Made by a program: the position numbers and the translations under genes. 64,000 nt of DNA from Chitinophaga varians (GTDB taxonomy: Bacteria; Bacteroidota; Bacteroidia; Chitinophagales; Chitinophagaceae). Shown one piece after another: positions 53,853 through 62,845 of this stretch. How positions within the stretch are numbered: the stretch's first letter is position 1; every line of letters starts with the position of its first letter. The DNA is taken from the NCBI RefSeq assembly GCF_014529945.1, contig NZ_JACVFB010000001.1:620001-684000 (forward strand), read 5' to 3'. The notes beneath the pieces were generated by a model. That model was not told the origin of the DNA and searched no databases. It saw nothing but the letters and a program-made list of their open reading frames with translations.

Positions 53853-54902
53853 ATGAAAAAACTGTTATGTGTTATCTGTTCGTTGATGATTGGTTTCGCG
53901 GCGTACGCGCAGAAACTTCCCCGCGTAAAGATCCTGGCCACCGGTGGCACTATCGCCGGGAAAGGCGCGTCAGCAGACCGTGCGGCCTACAAAGCTGGTT
54001 CGCTGCCTATCAAAGAGCTGATAGATGCCGTGCCGGGCATTGACAAGGTAGCGGAGATTTCAGGAGAGCAGATTTCCAATGTGGGCAGCCAGGACATGAC
54101 GGTAGATATCTGGATTAAGCTCAACAAACGGATCAATGAAATCTTTAAAAACAATGAGGCCGACGGTATTGTGGTAACGCATGGTACCGACACGCAGGAG
54201 GAAACGGCTTACTTCCTCAGCCTCACCAGCCGCTATGATCATCCGGTAGTGCTCACCGGCTCTATGCGTCCGGCGACGGCCATCAGTGCTGATGGTCCCA
54301 AGAACCTGTACGACGCCGTTACCGTAGCCGCCAGCCCCAACTCCAAAGGCCGCGGTGTGATGGTGGTGTTCAGTGAAAGCATCTTCGATGCCCGTGGTGT
54401 GGAGAAGATCAGCACCACCCATGTGGACGCATTCAAATCACCTAATGCCGGTCCGTTAGGACAGGTGTACGACGGAAAGGTGGTGTTCTATATGCACGAT
54501 CTGCGTAAGGCCAATAAGAGTACGCCGTTTGATATCACCGGTCTCGATAAACTGCCGAATGTGGTGGTAGCAGAGCTATTCGCTGATGCGCCTTCCACCG
54601 CCATTGACGCCTATGTGGCCTCCGGCGTGGACGGTATCGTGGTGTCCGGACTGGGCAACGGGAATATCAACAAAGCCAATACAGAAGCGGTGATGCGCGC
54701 GGTGGCCAAAGGAGTGGCCGTATGCCGTGGCTCCCGCGTGGTGTCTGGGCGTGTTACGCTGTACGACGAAACCGATGATGCGAAACTAGGCACTTTCGTA
54801 GCCGATGACCTGAGTTCGCAGAAAGCCCGTATCCTGCTGATGCTGGGCCTTACACAGACGAAAGACAAGAAAACCCTGCAACAGTATTTCTTTACGTATT
54901 AA
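53853..54902 (+). CDS. ansB: periplasmic type II L-asparaginase
   Basis: Protein of 349 residues with a signal peptide (MKKLLCVICSLMIGFAAYAQ). Asparaginase motifs: ILATGGTIAG (Thr33 nucleophile), THGTDTQEETAYF (Thr112-Asp113) and FKSPNAGPLG. The export signal and EISGEQISNVGSQDM segment place it in type II. It hydrolyses asparagine to aspartate and ammonia in the periplasm, feeding the AspT antiporter encoded in the same operon. It lies 28 bp after asdA and is followed by a terminator. Confidence 0.96.
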   Translation: MKKLLCVICSLMIGFAAYAQKLPRVKILATGGTIAGKGASADRAAYKAGSLPIKELIDAVPGIDKVAEISGEQISNVGSQDMTVDIWIKLNKRINEIFKNNEADGIVVTHGTDTQEETAYFLSLTSRYDHPVVLTGSMRPATAISADGPKNLYDAVTVAASPNSKGRGVMVVFSESIFDARGVEKISTTHVDAFKSPNAGPLGQVYDGKVVFYMHDLRKANKSTPFDITGLDKLPNVVVAELFADAPSTAIDAYVASGVDGIVVSGLGNGNINKANTEAVMRAVAKGVAVCRGSRVVSGRVTLYDETDDAKLGTFVADDLSSQKARILLMLGLTQTKDKKTLQQYFFTY

Positions 54903-54935
54903 TACATCCCCCCAAAGAAGAGAGCCATAAACAGA

Positions 54936-54968
54936 AGGCGGGCCAAAAGGGCCTGCCTCTTTTTTTTG
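54936..54968 (+). terminator. intrinsic terminator of the aspT-asdA-ansB operon
   Basis: Stem AGGCGGGCC/GGCCTGCCT (9 bp, one G-U) with a short AAAAG loop, followed by CTTTTTTTTT. It starts 34 bp after the ansB stop. Confidence 0.82.
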
Positions 54969-55003
54969 CAACAGCTCCCGGAAAATGAGGATACCGGCTT
55001 CCC

Positions 55004-55020
55004 GCGTTTCCATGAAACGC
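55004..55020. other. small hairpin upstream of the second permease
   Basis: Perfect GCGTTTC/GAAACGC stem around CAT in the 268-bp gap between ansB and the permease. No T run follows, so it may be an operator or leader structure. Confidence 0.5.
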
Positions 55021-55170
55021 AGGTCTGTAGCACGCGTGGACGAATGGGAAGAGTGCCCCGGAAGCGAACAACCACTGTATCAAAACCGGACATATTTATT
55101 TAATTTAAATATAAAAAAAGCTGGTTTAAAGGGTCTCTAAGTTTGGCATTTTTCTTAGATTGTCGTCAGC

Positions 55171-57549
55171 ATGATCAAGAATTACTTCCTGGTTGCCTGG
55201 CGCAATCTCCTCAACAATAAGGGCTACAGTGCCATTAATATTTTCGGGCTGGCGGCCGGTATGGCGGTGGCCATGGTGATTGCGTTGTGGGTGGTGCATG
55301 AATATTCCTATGACCGGTTTATGCCGGACCACGAACGTTTGTACAGGGTGCAACGCAACTTCGCCAGTAACGGGGATACGCTTACTTTTGCGACGGTTTC
55401 GCTGAAGCTGGCGGACGTGTTGCGCAGCGAGATTCCTGAAATGGAGTATGTATGTGAGACCGACTGGCTGGGCAACCATGCGCTGAAAGTGGGTGAGCGC
55501 AAAGTAGTACTGAACGGCGGCGGGGTGCAGGACGACTTTCTAAAAGCCTTTCAGTTCCGTTTCTTACAGGGCGACGCTGCCTCCGTATTTAAAGATCCTT
55601 TCTCTATCGTACTCACGGAATCGACTGCGAAAGCGCTGTTTGGTAATGAAAACCCCATGGGCAGGATGGTGCGGGTAGACAATCAGTATGATCTGGCGGT
55701 AACCGGTATTTTAAAAGATCTGCCGGCGACTTCCACTTTTCGGTTTAAATATTTATATCCCTTCAGTTTCCTCGATAAGACCAACGAATTTGTGATGGGC
55801 AACCGTAAATCCGGCTCCTTCAGTAGCAATGCTTTTCAGATATTCGTGAAGGTTAGACCGGAGGTGAATCTTGACCGGCTGGCATCTAAAATCGCTTTTC
55901 TCGAGAAACGGGAGAAAGGAAATACCAATGCGGAGAAATCGATCGTGATTTTGCAGGGGATGGACCGCTGGCATTTGTTCGGTAATTATGTGAATGGAAA
56001 GGAATCCGGTGGTTTTATCGATTACATCCGGATATTCAGCAGCATCGGCATACTGGTATTGTTGATTGCAGGTATAAACTTCGTGAACCTCACCACTGCG
56101 CGGTCTGAGAAACGTGCGCGGGAAGTGGGTATCCGCAAGGCGATCGGCTCACAGCGCTGGCACCTGGTGGTTCAGTTTCTCGCAGAATCATTGATCCTGA
56201 CTTTTATTGCCCTGTTATGTAGTTTGGTGATGGTGGCAATCGCCTTGCCTTTCTTTAATAAGATGACCGGCGCGAAAATTCATATACCCTTTGACGATAT
56301 CCGTTTCTGGCTGATTACACTGATTGGTGTGGCGATGACCGGTATTACGGCGGGACTGAAACCGGCTTTTTACCTGTCATCTTTTAACCCCGTGAAAACG
56401 CTGAAAGGGACTATGAAAATCGGCGCTTCGGCCACGTGGTCCCGCAGGGCGCTGGTGGTGGTGCAGTTTACCTGTTCGGTAGTATTGGTGATCAGCACCA
56501 TGGTCATCTACCGTCAGATGAAGTATGCCAAAGACCGGCCTACCGGCTTTGAAACATCGCGCCTGATGTCGTCACGGGTAACGCAGGATATGCGGAAGCG
56601 GAATGATGCCTTAAAACAGGATTTATTGCAGAGTGGGCTGGTGAACCATGTGAGCACCTCTTCCTCTTCGCCTGTAGAGATCAACTGGCATAGCGATCCT
56701 GATTATTTTCCCGGTAAGCTGCCCGGAGAAACGGTGGAGATGGGGATGGTGTTGACCGGCGATGATTATATGAATACTATGGGGATGAAGTTGATGGCCG
56801 GCCGGGACTTCAGGCCCGGTTTGTCTGACACGCTCAATATCATGCTGAATGAAGCAGCCGTAAAGCGGTTACGGCTGAAAGATCCGCTGACGACTGAGAT
56901 CAAATTGGACGATAAGCCGTTTAGGGTGATTGGCGTAGTACACGATGCTTTGATGGAGAATCCCTTCCAGCAGGCCGAACCTACGTTATTTATGAAGTCT
57001 GATGGGGATGATGGTTATTTGTTGTACCAGCTGGCGCCCGGTGTGGAACCTCATCGGGCGGTGGAGCGGCTGGGGGCCATCTTCAACCGGCATAATCCTG
57101 CTTACCCTTATGTATATGAATTTGCTGACGATGCTTATAATAACAAGTTCCATCAGGAAATGCTTACCGGCAGGTTATCTGGTATCTTCGCCATACTGGC
57201 CATTATAATATCCTGTTTGGGGCTGCTGGGGCTGGCCGCTTATATGGCAGAACAGCGGACCAAGGAAATAGGGGTGCGGAAAGTGCTGGGGGCGTCGATT
57301 GCACAGGTGTGGTTCCTGCTGTCGAAAGACTTCATTGCCCTGGTGCTTTTAAGTTGCCTGATTGCTTCCCCAATTGCCCTGTACTCGCTGCAGCGCTGGC
57401 TGGCGCAGTATGATTACCGTATTACGCTGGGCCCGGGCGTGTTCCTCTTTGCCGCGGTGATAGCCTTAGCGATCACGCTGGTTACCATTAGTTTTCAGGC
57501 CATCAGAGCAGCCATGGCCAACCCGGTGAGGAGTCTCCGTTCCGAATAG
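55171..57549 (+). CDS. MacB/FtsX-type ABC transporter permease
   Basis: Protein of 792 residues starting MIKNYFLVAWRNLLNNKGYSA. Same double-unit layout as the permease at 28349-30688: helix (AINIFGLAAGMAVAMVIAL), periplasmic domain, FtsX helices around ARSEKRAREVGIRKAIGS, second unit (RRALVVVQFTCSVVLVISTMVIY), and a last FtsX block with EQRTKEIGVRKVLGAS. The C-terminus NPVRSLRSE is also similar. No ATPase lies nearby. It is monocistronic; its role is unknown beyond the family. Confidence 0.9.
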   Translation: MIKNYFLVAWRNLLNNKGYSAINIFGLAAGMAVAMVIALWVVHEYSYDRFMPDHERLYRVQRNFASNGDTLTFATVSLKLADVLRSEIPEMEYVCETDWLGNHALKVGERKVVLNGGGVQDDFLKAFQFRFLQGDAASVFKDPFSIVLTESTAKALFGNENPMGRMVRVDNQYDLAVTGILKDLPATSTFRFKYLYPFSFLDKTNEFVMGNRKSGSFSSNAFQIFVKVRPEVNLDRLASKIAFLEKREKGNTNAEKSIVILQGMDRWHLFGNYVNGKESGGFIDYIRIFSSIGILVLLIAGINFVNLTTARSEKRAREVGIRKAIGSQRWHLVVQFLAESLILTFIALLCSLVMVAIALPFFNKMTGAKIHIPFDDIRFWLITLIGVAMTGITAGLKPAFYLSSFNPVKTLKGTMKIGASATWSRRALVVVQFTCSVVLVISTMVIYRQMKYAKDRPTGFETSRLMSSRVTQDMRKRNDALKQDLLQSGLVNHVSTSSSSPVEINWHSDPDYFPGKLPGETVEMGMVLTGDDYMNTMGMKLMAGRDFRPGLSDTLNIMLNEAAVKRLRLKDPLTTEIKLDDKPFRVIGVVHDALMENPFQQAEPTLFMKSDGDDGYLLYQLAPGVEPHRAVERLGAIFNRHNPAYPYVYEFADDAYNNKFHQEMLTGRLSGIFAILAIIISCLGLLGLAAYMAEQRTKEIGVRKVLGASIAQVWFLLSKDFIALVLLSCLIASPIALYSLQRWLAQYDYRITLGPGVFLFAAVIALAITLVTISFQAIRAAMANPVRSLRSE

Positions 57550-57593
57550 GCAGGCTTTGCGTATATTTATGCCTGAAATAAAAGAGAACGGGC

Positions 57594-58742
57594 ATGGCAC
57601 TGACAACAGAATCGACATATCAGGCAGCATCAGCAGTAGCCGACATTATAGAAGCGCATTTTATCAAACATCTTGACACTGCGAGGGATGAGGGCGTCGA
57701 GAATCTGGCGACGGCCCCTTCTGCGCGCGTGGTGGAGAAGATCATCGACGTGGCTTTCTGGGCCAGCCTGCGGCGGGAGGAAGGCAATGCCACCCGCATG
57801 TCGCTGGCATTTGTCAGCCCCGAACAAGCAGGCAAGCCGCTGTTGTTTGAGCAACCGCTGCCGCTCACCCCGCACGTGCTGACCAAACTGGCGCCCGGCG
57901 TGGAAAGGGCCGGTATTCATGTAGGCATTTGGTTTAATGGTGAAGAGTTATGCATCTGGGGCACTACCATCAAACTGCCTAATTTCTGTTTCGTGCTGGA
58001 CGTGTCTGAACCCGGGCTGCTGGTGGTAAAACACCGGCGTATCATGGGGCTGGGCAAGTTCACCAACGTGGCCATGCTCAAAGGAGACCAGATCAAGGTG
58101 GTAGATGAAAATTCCGGCTACCCGATGTGCAGCCCGGCGCTACTGAGATCGCTCCTGGGGCTTGATTCGTCCTCTCTCTGGAATAATCCTGAAAACGTTC
58201 TCATACAGATCGCGGTGTCTATGCGGGCACACAAGCGGGGCGGTATCCTGCTGGTGGTGCCGGACGGTAGCCCTTCCTGGAAAGAATCCATCGTACAACC
58301 GTTACAATATCCGATATCACCGGCATTTGCGGGCGTGGCAGACCTGATACGGCAGGAGAGCTCCACCGTCAGCGAGATCTTCTGGCAGAATGCCCTGCGC
58401 CGGGAAGTGGAAAATATCAGCGGTCTTACCGCCGTAGATGGCGCCACCATTATCAATCAGCATCATGAACTGCTGGCTTTCGGCGCCAAGATCACCCGGG
58501 CCAGTTATTCTTCTCCGGTAGAAAAAGTGCTGATGATGGAGCCTGTGCTGGGCGGCATTCCTTCTTATGTGCATCCATCTGCCATTGGTGGCACCCGGCA
58601 CCTGTCGGCCGCGCAGTTTGTGCATGACCAACCTGATGCTCTTGCGTTGGTAGCCTCTCAGGACGGCTACTTCACCATTTTCTCCTGGTCCGTCACCAAA
58701 CAGATGGTACAGGCTCATCGCATCGATATCCTGCTGCTCTAA
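57594..58742 (+). CDS. DisA_N/DAC-like (DACNV-type) nucleotide-sensor protein
   Basis: Protein of 382 residues, soluble, with no signal peptide. The C-terminal half resembles the diadenylate-cyclase fold: GGILLVVPDG (216-225), VDGATIINQHHELLAFGAKI (281-300) and GGTRHLSAAQFV (332-343). The DGA and GTRH motifs are the substrate-binding signatures of c-di-AMP cyclases, but the usual RHRAA is RHLSAA here. The N-terminal half (FWASLRREEGNATR, then GIWFNGEELCIWGTT) fits the DACNV group, predicted from sequence analysis as a sensor rather than a cyclase. Whether it makes or senses a nucleotide cannot be told from the sequence. Confidence 0.75.
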   Translation: MALTTESTYQAASAVADIIEAHFIKHLDTARDEGVENLATAPSARVVEKIIDVAFWASLRREEGNATRMSLAFVSPEQAGKPLLFEQPLPLTPHVLTKLAPGVERAGIHVGIWFNGEELCIWGTTIKLPNFCFVLDVSEPGLLVVKHRRIMGLGKFTNVAMLKGDQIKVVDENSGYPMCSPALLRSLLGLDSSSLWNNPENVLIQIAVSMRAHKRGGILLVVPDGSPSWKESIVQPLQYPISPAFAGVADLIRQESSTVSEIFWQNALRREVENISGLTAVDGATIINQHHELLAFGAKITRASYSSPVEKVLMMEPVLGGIPSYVHPSAIGGTRHLSAAQFVHDQPDALALVASQDGYFTIFSWSVTKQMVQAHRIDILLL

Positions 58743-58758
58743 CAGACAAATCAACCGA

Positions 58759-60801
58759 ATGAAATCTCCTTTACTGGCCACCATATCACTGGCATTTGCG
58801 TTGCCGCTGGCTGCGCAGCAGGATACCCTGCACCGTTTGCCGGAGGTAGTGGTGAAATCCTATTTGTCGAAAGAACCGTTGTTACGTATACCCACGGCCG
58901 TTAGCGTGCTGTCTCCGCAGCAGCTGGCATTGCAACAGGGCGCGTCGATGGTGCCTGCGTTCAACAGTATGGCCGGCGTGCGGATGGAAGAAAGATCGCC
59001 CGGCAGCTACCGGCTCTCTATCCGTGGCAGCCTGTTGCGTTCGCCCTTCGGTATCCGCAATGTGAAAATGTATATGGATGAAATTCCCCTCACCGATGCT
59101 GGTGGTAATACCTACCTCAATCTGCTGGACCCGGTGGCACTGAGCGGTGCCGAAGTGCTGAAAGGCCCCGATGGCAGCCTGTTTGGAGCCAATTCCGGCG
59201 GCGTGGTACGATTGGATATGCTGCCACCTGCGGGCGACAGTACCCGGTTGCAGGCATCCGTGCAGGGAGGCAGCTACGGTCTCTTTCATGCCACGGCCGG
59301 TTACCGGCAGCAGCTGGGCAACTACAGCTTTCAGCTGTTTCAGGGATATCAGCAGGCCGACGGCTACCGGCAGCATACGGCCATGCGCCGTTCTTACACA
59401 CAGCTGGGACAACGATGGGAATACAAACCCGGTTATGTACTGAAGATGCTGGGCTTCTACTCCGATCTGGGGTATCGTACGCCCGGCGGTTTAACGCTGG
59501 CGCAGCTGGACAAAGATCCACGCGCCGCACGTCCTGCTACGCCAACATTGCCCGGCGCCATCACACAAAAGGCCGGTATCTATAACCGCACCGCACAGGG
59601 CGGCCTGGTACACGAGGCGCAGTTCAGTCCCCGCTGGCAGCATGTGATCACGGTGTTTGGCGCCAACACGCACTTTGAAAATCCGTTTATCACCAACTAC
59701 GAGGCACGCGACGAAAATACTTTCGGCTTCCGGACTTATCTGTCATGGATCAATAAGCCCACGGCGACGTTGTTGCAATGGAAGTGGCAGGCCGGTATGG
59801 AATGGCAGCGGACCGTTTCCGATATCATCAACTACGGCAACAACCAGGGCGTCCGTGGCGCCGTACAGGCGGCCGATAAGCTCACCGCCGGGCAGTACTT
59901 TTATTTCTCGCGGTTCCATGCGCAGCTGCAACGCTGGACACTGGAAGCCGCAGCCAGTATGAACTACTATCATTACACCTATAACCGTGACGGCAATACG
60001 AAAATAACCTTCACGCCGCAGCTCATGCCACGCTTGTCGTTGTCGTACCTGATCAATGAGCAGTTGACCGGCCGCGTGACCGTTAGCAGGGGCTATTCTC
60101 CTCCGGCTACAGCTGAAGTAAGGGCTTCCGATAATATCATCAACACCGCATTGCGTCCGGAAACGGGCTGGAACTATGAAGCAGGGCTGCGGCTGTTGCC
60201 ATTGTCGCGCCGCTATTCCCTGGACGTGACAGGCTTTCATTATCGTATGCAGGATGCTATTGTGCGTAAGTTGCGGGACAACGGGGCGGAGTTTTTTGTC
60301 AATGCCGGCGGCGTGAACCAGACGGGCGTAGAAATAGAAGGCATGCTGCAGCTGATGCAGTCCCGTAGCCATGGCGTTGTGCGCGGACTGGAGCTGCGGG
60401 GCAGCTATACCTGGAGTGATTTTTATTTCAGGGATTATGTGAGCAGCGGCAAAGATTTTTCCGGCAACCGGTTGACCGGCGTGCCCCGTACGGTGGTCGT
60501 TTCCGGACTTACCGTGTATTTACCGAAAGCCGTGTATGTGTATGTGGCGCATAATTATACCAGCAGGATACCGTTGAACGACGCTAACAGCGCCTATGCA
60601 CGCGGGTATCATCTGATGCAGTGCAAAGCAGCGTGGCAGTTGCCCATCTCCGGAAAATGTAAAATCAGTGTACAGGCAGGGGCAGATAATTTGTTGAATC
60701 AGGCTTACAGCCTGGGTAACGACCTGAATGCAGTAGGAGAGCGGTATTATAATCCGGCGCCTGGCCGTACGTATTTCGGCGGTATCAATGTGGCGCTGTA
60801 A
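58759..60801 (+). CDS. TonB-dependent receptor (small, non-SusC)
   Basis: Protein of 680 residues with a signal peptide (ending LPLAAQQ). The plug begins HRLPEVVVKSYLSKEP and holds PTAVSVLSPQQLALQ, YRLSIRGSLLRSPFGIRNVKMYMDEIPLTDAGG and GAEVLKGPDGSLFGANSGGVV. The barrel runs to a final NPAPGRTYFGGINVAL. There is no STN or carboxypeptidase-D-like domain and no SusD partner. Similar receptors take up iron chelates or other small cofactors, but the ligand is unknown. It begins 17 bp after the DAC-like gene, so they are probably co-transcribed. Confidence 0.9.
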   Translation: MKSPLLATISLAFALPLAAQQDTLHRLPEVVVKSYLSKEPLLRIPTAVSVLSPQQLALQQGASMVPAFNSMAGVRMEERSPGSYRLSIRGSLLRSPFGIRNVKMYMDEIPLTDAGGNTYLNLLDPVALSGAEVLKGPDGSLFGANSGGVVRLDMLPPAGDSTRLQASVQGGSYGLFHATAGYRQQLGNYSFQLFQGYQQADGYRQHTAMRRSYTQLGQRWEYKPGYVLKMLGFYSDLGYRTPGGLTLAQLDKDPRAARPATPTLPGAITQKAGIYNRTAQGGLVHEAQFSPRWQHVITVFGANTHFENPFITNYEARDENTFGFRTYLSWINKPTATLLQWKWQAGMEWQRTVSDIINYGNNQGVRGAVQAADKLTAGQYFYFSRFHAQLQRWTLEAAASMNYYHYTYNRDGNTKITFTPQLMPRLSLSYLINEQLTGRVTVSRGYSPPATAEVRASDNIINTALRPETGWNYEAGLRLLPLSRRYSLDVTGFHYRMQDAIVRKLRDNGAEFFVNAGGVNQTGVEIEGMLQLMQSRSHGVVRGLELRGSYTWSDFYFRDYVSSGKDFSGNRLTGVPRTVVVSGLTVYLPKAVYVYVAHNYTSRIPLNDANSAYARGYHLMQCKAAWQLPISGKCKISVQAGADNLLNQAYSLGNDLNAVGERYYNPAPGRTYFGGINVAL

Positions 60802-60817
60802 TTTATCTACAGCGCCA
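60791..60817. terminator. hairpin terminator between convergent genes, overlapping the receptor stop codon
   Basis: Perfect 10-bp stem TGGCGCTGTA/TACAGCGCCA with loop ATTTATC; the receptor stop codon (60799-60801) is inside it. A CTATTTTTC tract lies a little further on plus. It separates the receptor from the RNA ligase gene ending at 60823. Confidence 0.7.
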
Positions 60818-60822
60818 CAGCT

Positions 60823-61830
60823 CTATTTTTCGTTCAACAGGAATTTGTTGGATATCACTTTGAAGGATATACGTTTATCCGCAGATCGGATCACCACGCC
60901 TTCGCGCTCCACGTGTTTACCGGCCGGACTCAGCGCAGAATTGCCTTCGGCCGCCAGTAGCAGTTCGTCGACCGTGTCCGGCAGCGTGAAAGCCATATCC
61001 AGTATGGGCACATGTTCCAGTCCCATTAGCCTGGTTATCTCCTGAAAAGCAGTCAGGGGCAGGTAAGTATAAGCATCGATATCAAACGCATTGAAAAAAC
61101 GCACGGTCTGACCTTTGATGCCGTAAGGATTTCCCTGTATGCCTTCACCGATCAGTTCTCCCTGTAATGCCATGTTTTTGTCCAGTGCTGCCAGTTTAGC
61201 CGGCAGGTGCAGTCGGTGGGCTATCTTCCAGAAAGTGTTGTCCGCTGTTTCCAACAGATCGAGGTTGCGGGAGCATACGCCAAATTCGCCATCACGGAGG
61301 TAGAAGGTGGCAGAAGAGCCGTCCAGTTTTTCTGTTACGTAAAAGATTTCCTTTTTGTAGGCTTCGTATTCCGCGCTGAGGTTCTGTATACGTTCTTCAT
61401 CCGTTTTAGGGATAAAAGAGGGGAAGTTTCCCTTCGCGATACCCGCCAGGGAGGCGGGAACCGGCGGTTCATATTTCACGATACCCAATTGAGCGGAAAT
61501 ATCTTCTCCCAGCGTGTAGGGGTAACCGTTAAGTACAGTTACCGGTATCAGCAGGCCCTGTGAGATCTGTCCGCGCAGCTTCATGGTCTTCAGGCGAAAG
61601 CCGCCCTGTTCGCCCATTTTCCGGAAGGAGCTTTTACGCAGGAATTCAAATTCCTCTTTTTCAGGCAGGAAAGAATCGATCTCGCAGTATACGGCATGAC
61701 CGCCGATGCGAAATTCATTTTTTTTAACAACCAGTTTCCATCCTTTTACAGTGGCTACTTCAATCAGGTCGGCGCCGGCTATAGGCTGTAGGTCGTCGAT
61801 CACGACGACAGACACAAGTTTGCGTTCCAT
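60823..61830 (-). CDS. ATP-dependent RNA ligase, Rnl5 (DraRnl) type
   Basis: Protein of 335 residues from the ATG at 61830; an in-frame start at 61998 would run over the promoter. The N-terminal OB domain (1-125, VVVIDDLQPIAGADLIEVATV, then VYCEIDSFLPE, MKLRGQISQGLLIP) is followed by a nucleotidyltransferase domain. Motifs: I EKLDGSS (Lys168), Ia CSRN, III LQGELIG, IIIa FFNAFDI, IV EGVVIRS, V SFKVIS. An N-terminal OB domain before the adenylylation domain is the Deinococcus Rnl5 arrangement. It seals RNA 3'-OH ends, in that family on DNA-bridged nicks. Cytoplasmic, monocistronic. Confidence 0.9.
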   Translation of the reverse strand: MERKLVSVVVIDDLQPIAGADLIEVATVKGWKLVVKKNEFRIGGHAVYCEIDSFLPEKEEFEFLRKSSFRKMGEQGGFRLKTMKLRGQISQGLLIPVTVLNGYPYTLGEDISAQLGIVKYEPPVPASLAGIAKGNFPSFIPKTDEERIQNLSAEYEAYKKEIFYVTEKLDGSSATFYLRDGEFGVCSRNLDLLETADNTFWKIAHRLHLPAKLAALDKNMALQGELIGEGIQGNPYGIKGQTVRFFNAFDIDAYTYLPLTAFQEITRLMGLEHVPILDMAFTLPDTVDELLLAAEGNSALSPAGKHVEREGVVIRSADKRISFKVISNKFLLNEK

Positions 61831-61872
61831 TAGGTTAGGTAGTTTTAAGGTTAACAAAAATATATTAGGGCG

Positions 61873-61913
61873 CAAAGATATATGTTTTTTTAATGGAGAT
61901 GCCTTTATTTTTG
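61873..61913. promoter_or_regulatory. divergent promoter boxes between RNA ligase and unknown gene
   Basis: TATCTTTG on the minus strand (61873-61880) is an exact TAnnTTTG match about 43 bp before the ligase start. TATTTTTG on the plus strand (61906-61913) is an exact match only four bases before the ATG at 61918. Confidence 0.55.
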
Positions 61914-61917
61914 TGAG

Positions 61918-62778
61918 ATGACTGAGCATATTCTGCAAACACGATACGTGGAGAAACTGGTGAGGGCCCTCGAAGAGGAGCCGGGGAGGCATATCCATCT
62001 GCCGGTAAGAGGGTTAAAAGGGGATATTGTAGCGTCTCTGGTGGATGGCAGTCCTTTGCTGGCATCGCTGCCGGAATGGGCCCGTCTGAAGTTTGACACC
62101 GCCCTGAAGGTGCGTTATCCGTCAGATCCGGTGGAGGTGTTCCTGGTGTTTACCGGTCGTGAGCCGGTGGTGTTTTATCAGGACAAGCTGCTTCCCGGAG
62201 GGCATGCGCATCTGGAGATAGCGCTCATCGCTTTGTTGCGGGAGCTGCATATTGCCATTGCCCGTGCTATCGAGATCCCCGAGCTGCTGCGCCACCGTTC
62301 CGCGGAGGAGGAGCTGGCAGACCTCCGGGAGCTGATTGCATTATTGACGCCAGGCGTGTATGCCGATGATGCTGATCTGGACACGATTGCGCAGGCGCTG
62401 TACCTGGCATGGAGCGCGCCATCTTCGTTTGCGGCGTTTCATCCTGAGTTTATGGAGGAAGAAGAAGGAGAGGACCTGTTTCTTTCCGTGCTGGAAAAGG
62501 CGGCGCCGGTGGTGTATTGCAGTCTGCATCCAACCGCGGCCGAACTGGAGGAGTGTGTCAGTGAGCTGATCGGAGAAGATTTTAATCTGCCTGTCTCCTT
62601 AGCAGAGGCGGCATTGTTTGAACAGGCACAGACACGGTTGTTGCCCTTAGGCTGGCAGCTCATGCAGATGGATATTTCCCCGGAAGACCGGTGCCTGCTG
62701 GTGGTGAAGCCGGCGGATGCCACCCGCGTTGCTGCCCTCGCGCAACGATTTAACGTGACTATTAAAAATATTTTTTGA
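61918..62778 (+). CDS. cytoplasmic protein of unknown function
   Basis: Protein of 286 residues starting MTEHILQTRYVEKLVRALEE. It is Leu/Glu-rich and mostly helical (IALIALLRELHIAIARAIEIPELL, EEELADLRELIALLTPGVY) with an acidic stretch MEEEEGEDLF (about 180). The C-terminus forms a beta/alpha piece (DRCLLVVKPADATRVAALAQRFN). There is no signal, membrane segment or catalytic motif I recognise. It is divergent from the RNA ligase with a shared promoter region, which hints at a link but does not prove one. Confidence 0.75.
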   Translation: MTEHILQTRYVEKLVRALEEEPGRHIHLPVRGLKGDIVASLVDGSPLLASLPEWARLKFDTALKVRYPSDPVEVFLVFTGREPVVFYQDKLLPGGHAHLEIALIALLRELHIAIARAIEIPELLRHRSAEEELADLRELIALLTPGVYADDADLDTIAQALYLAWSAPSSFAAFHPEFMEEEEGEDLFLSVLEKAAPVVYCSLHPTAAELEECVSELIGEDFNLPVSLAEAALFEQAQTRLLPLGWQLMQMDISPEDRCLLVVKPADATRVAALAQRFNVTIKNIF

Positions 62779-62845
62779 GGCTACTGACATAGGGTTGTCA
62801 CTCCGTGATTTTTACTTTGCTTTCAGAAAACAAAACGTATCCACC

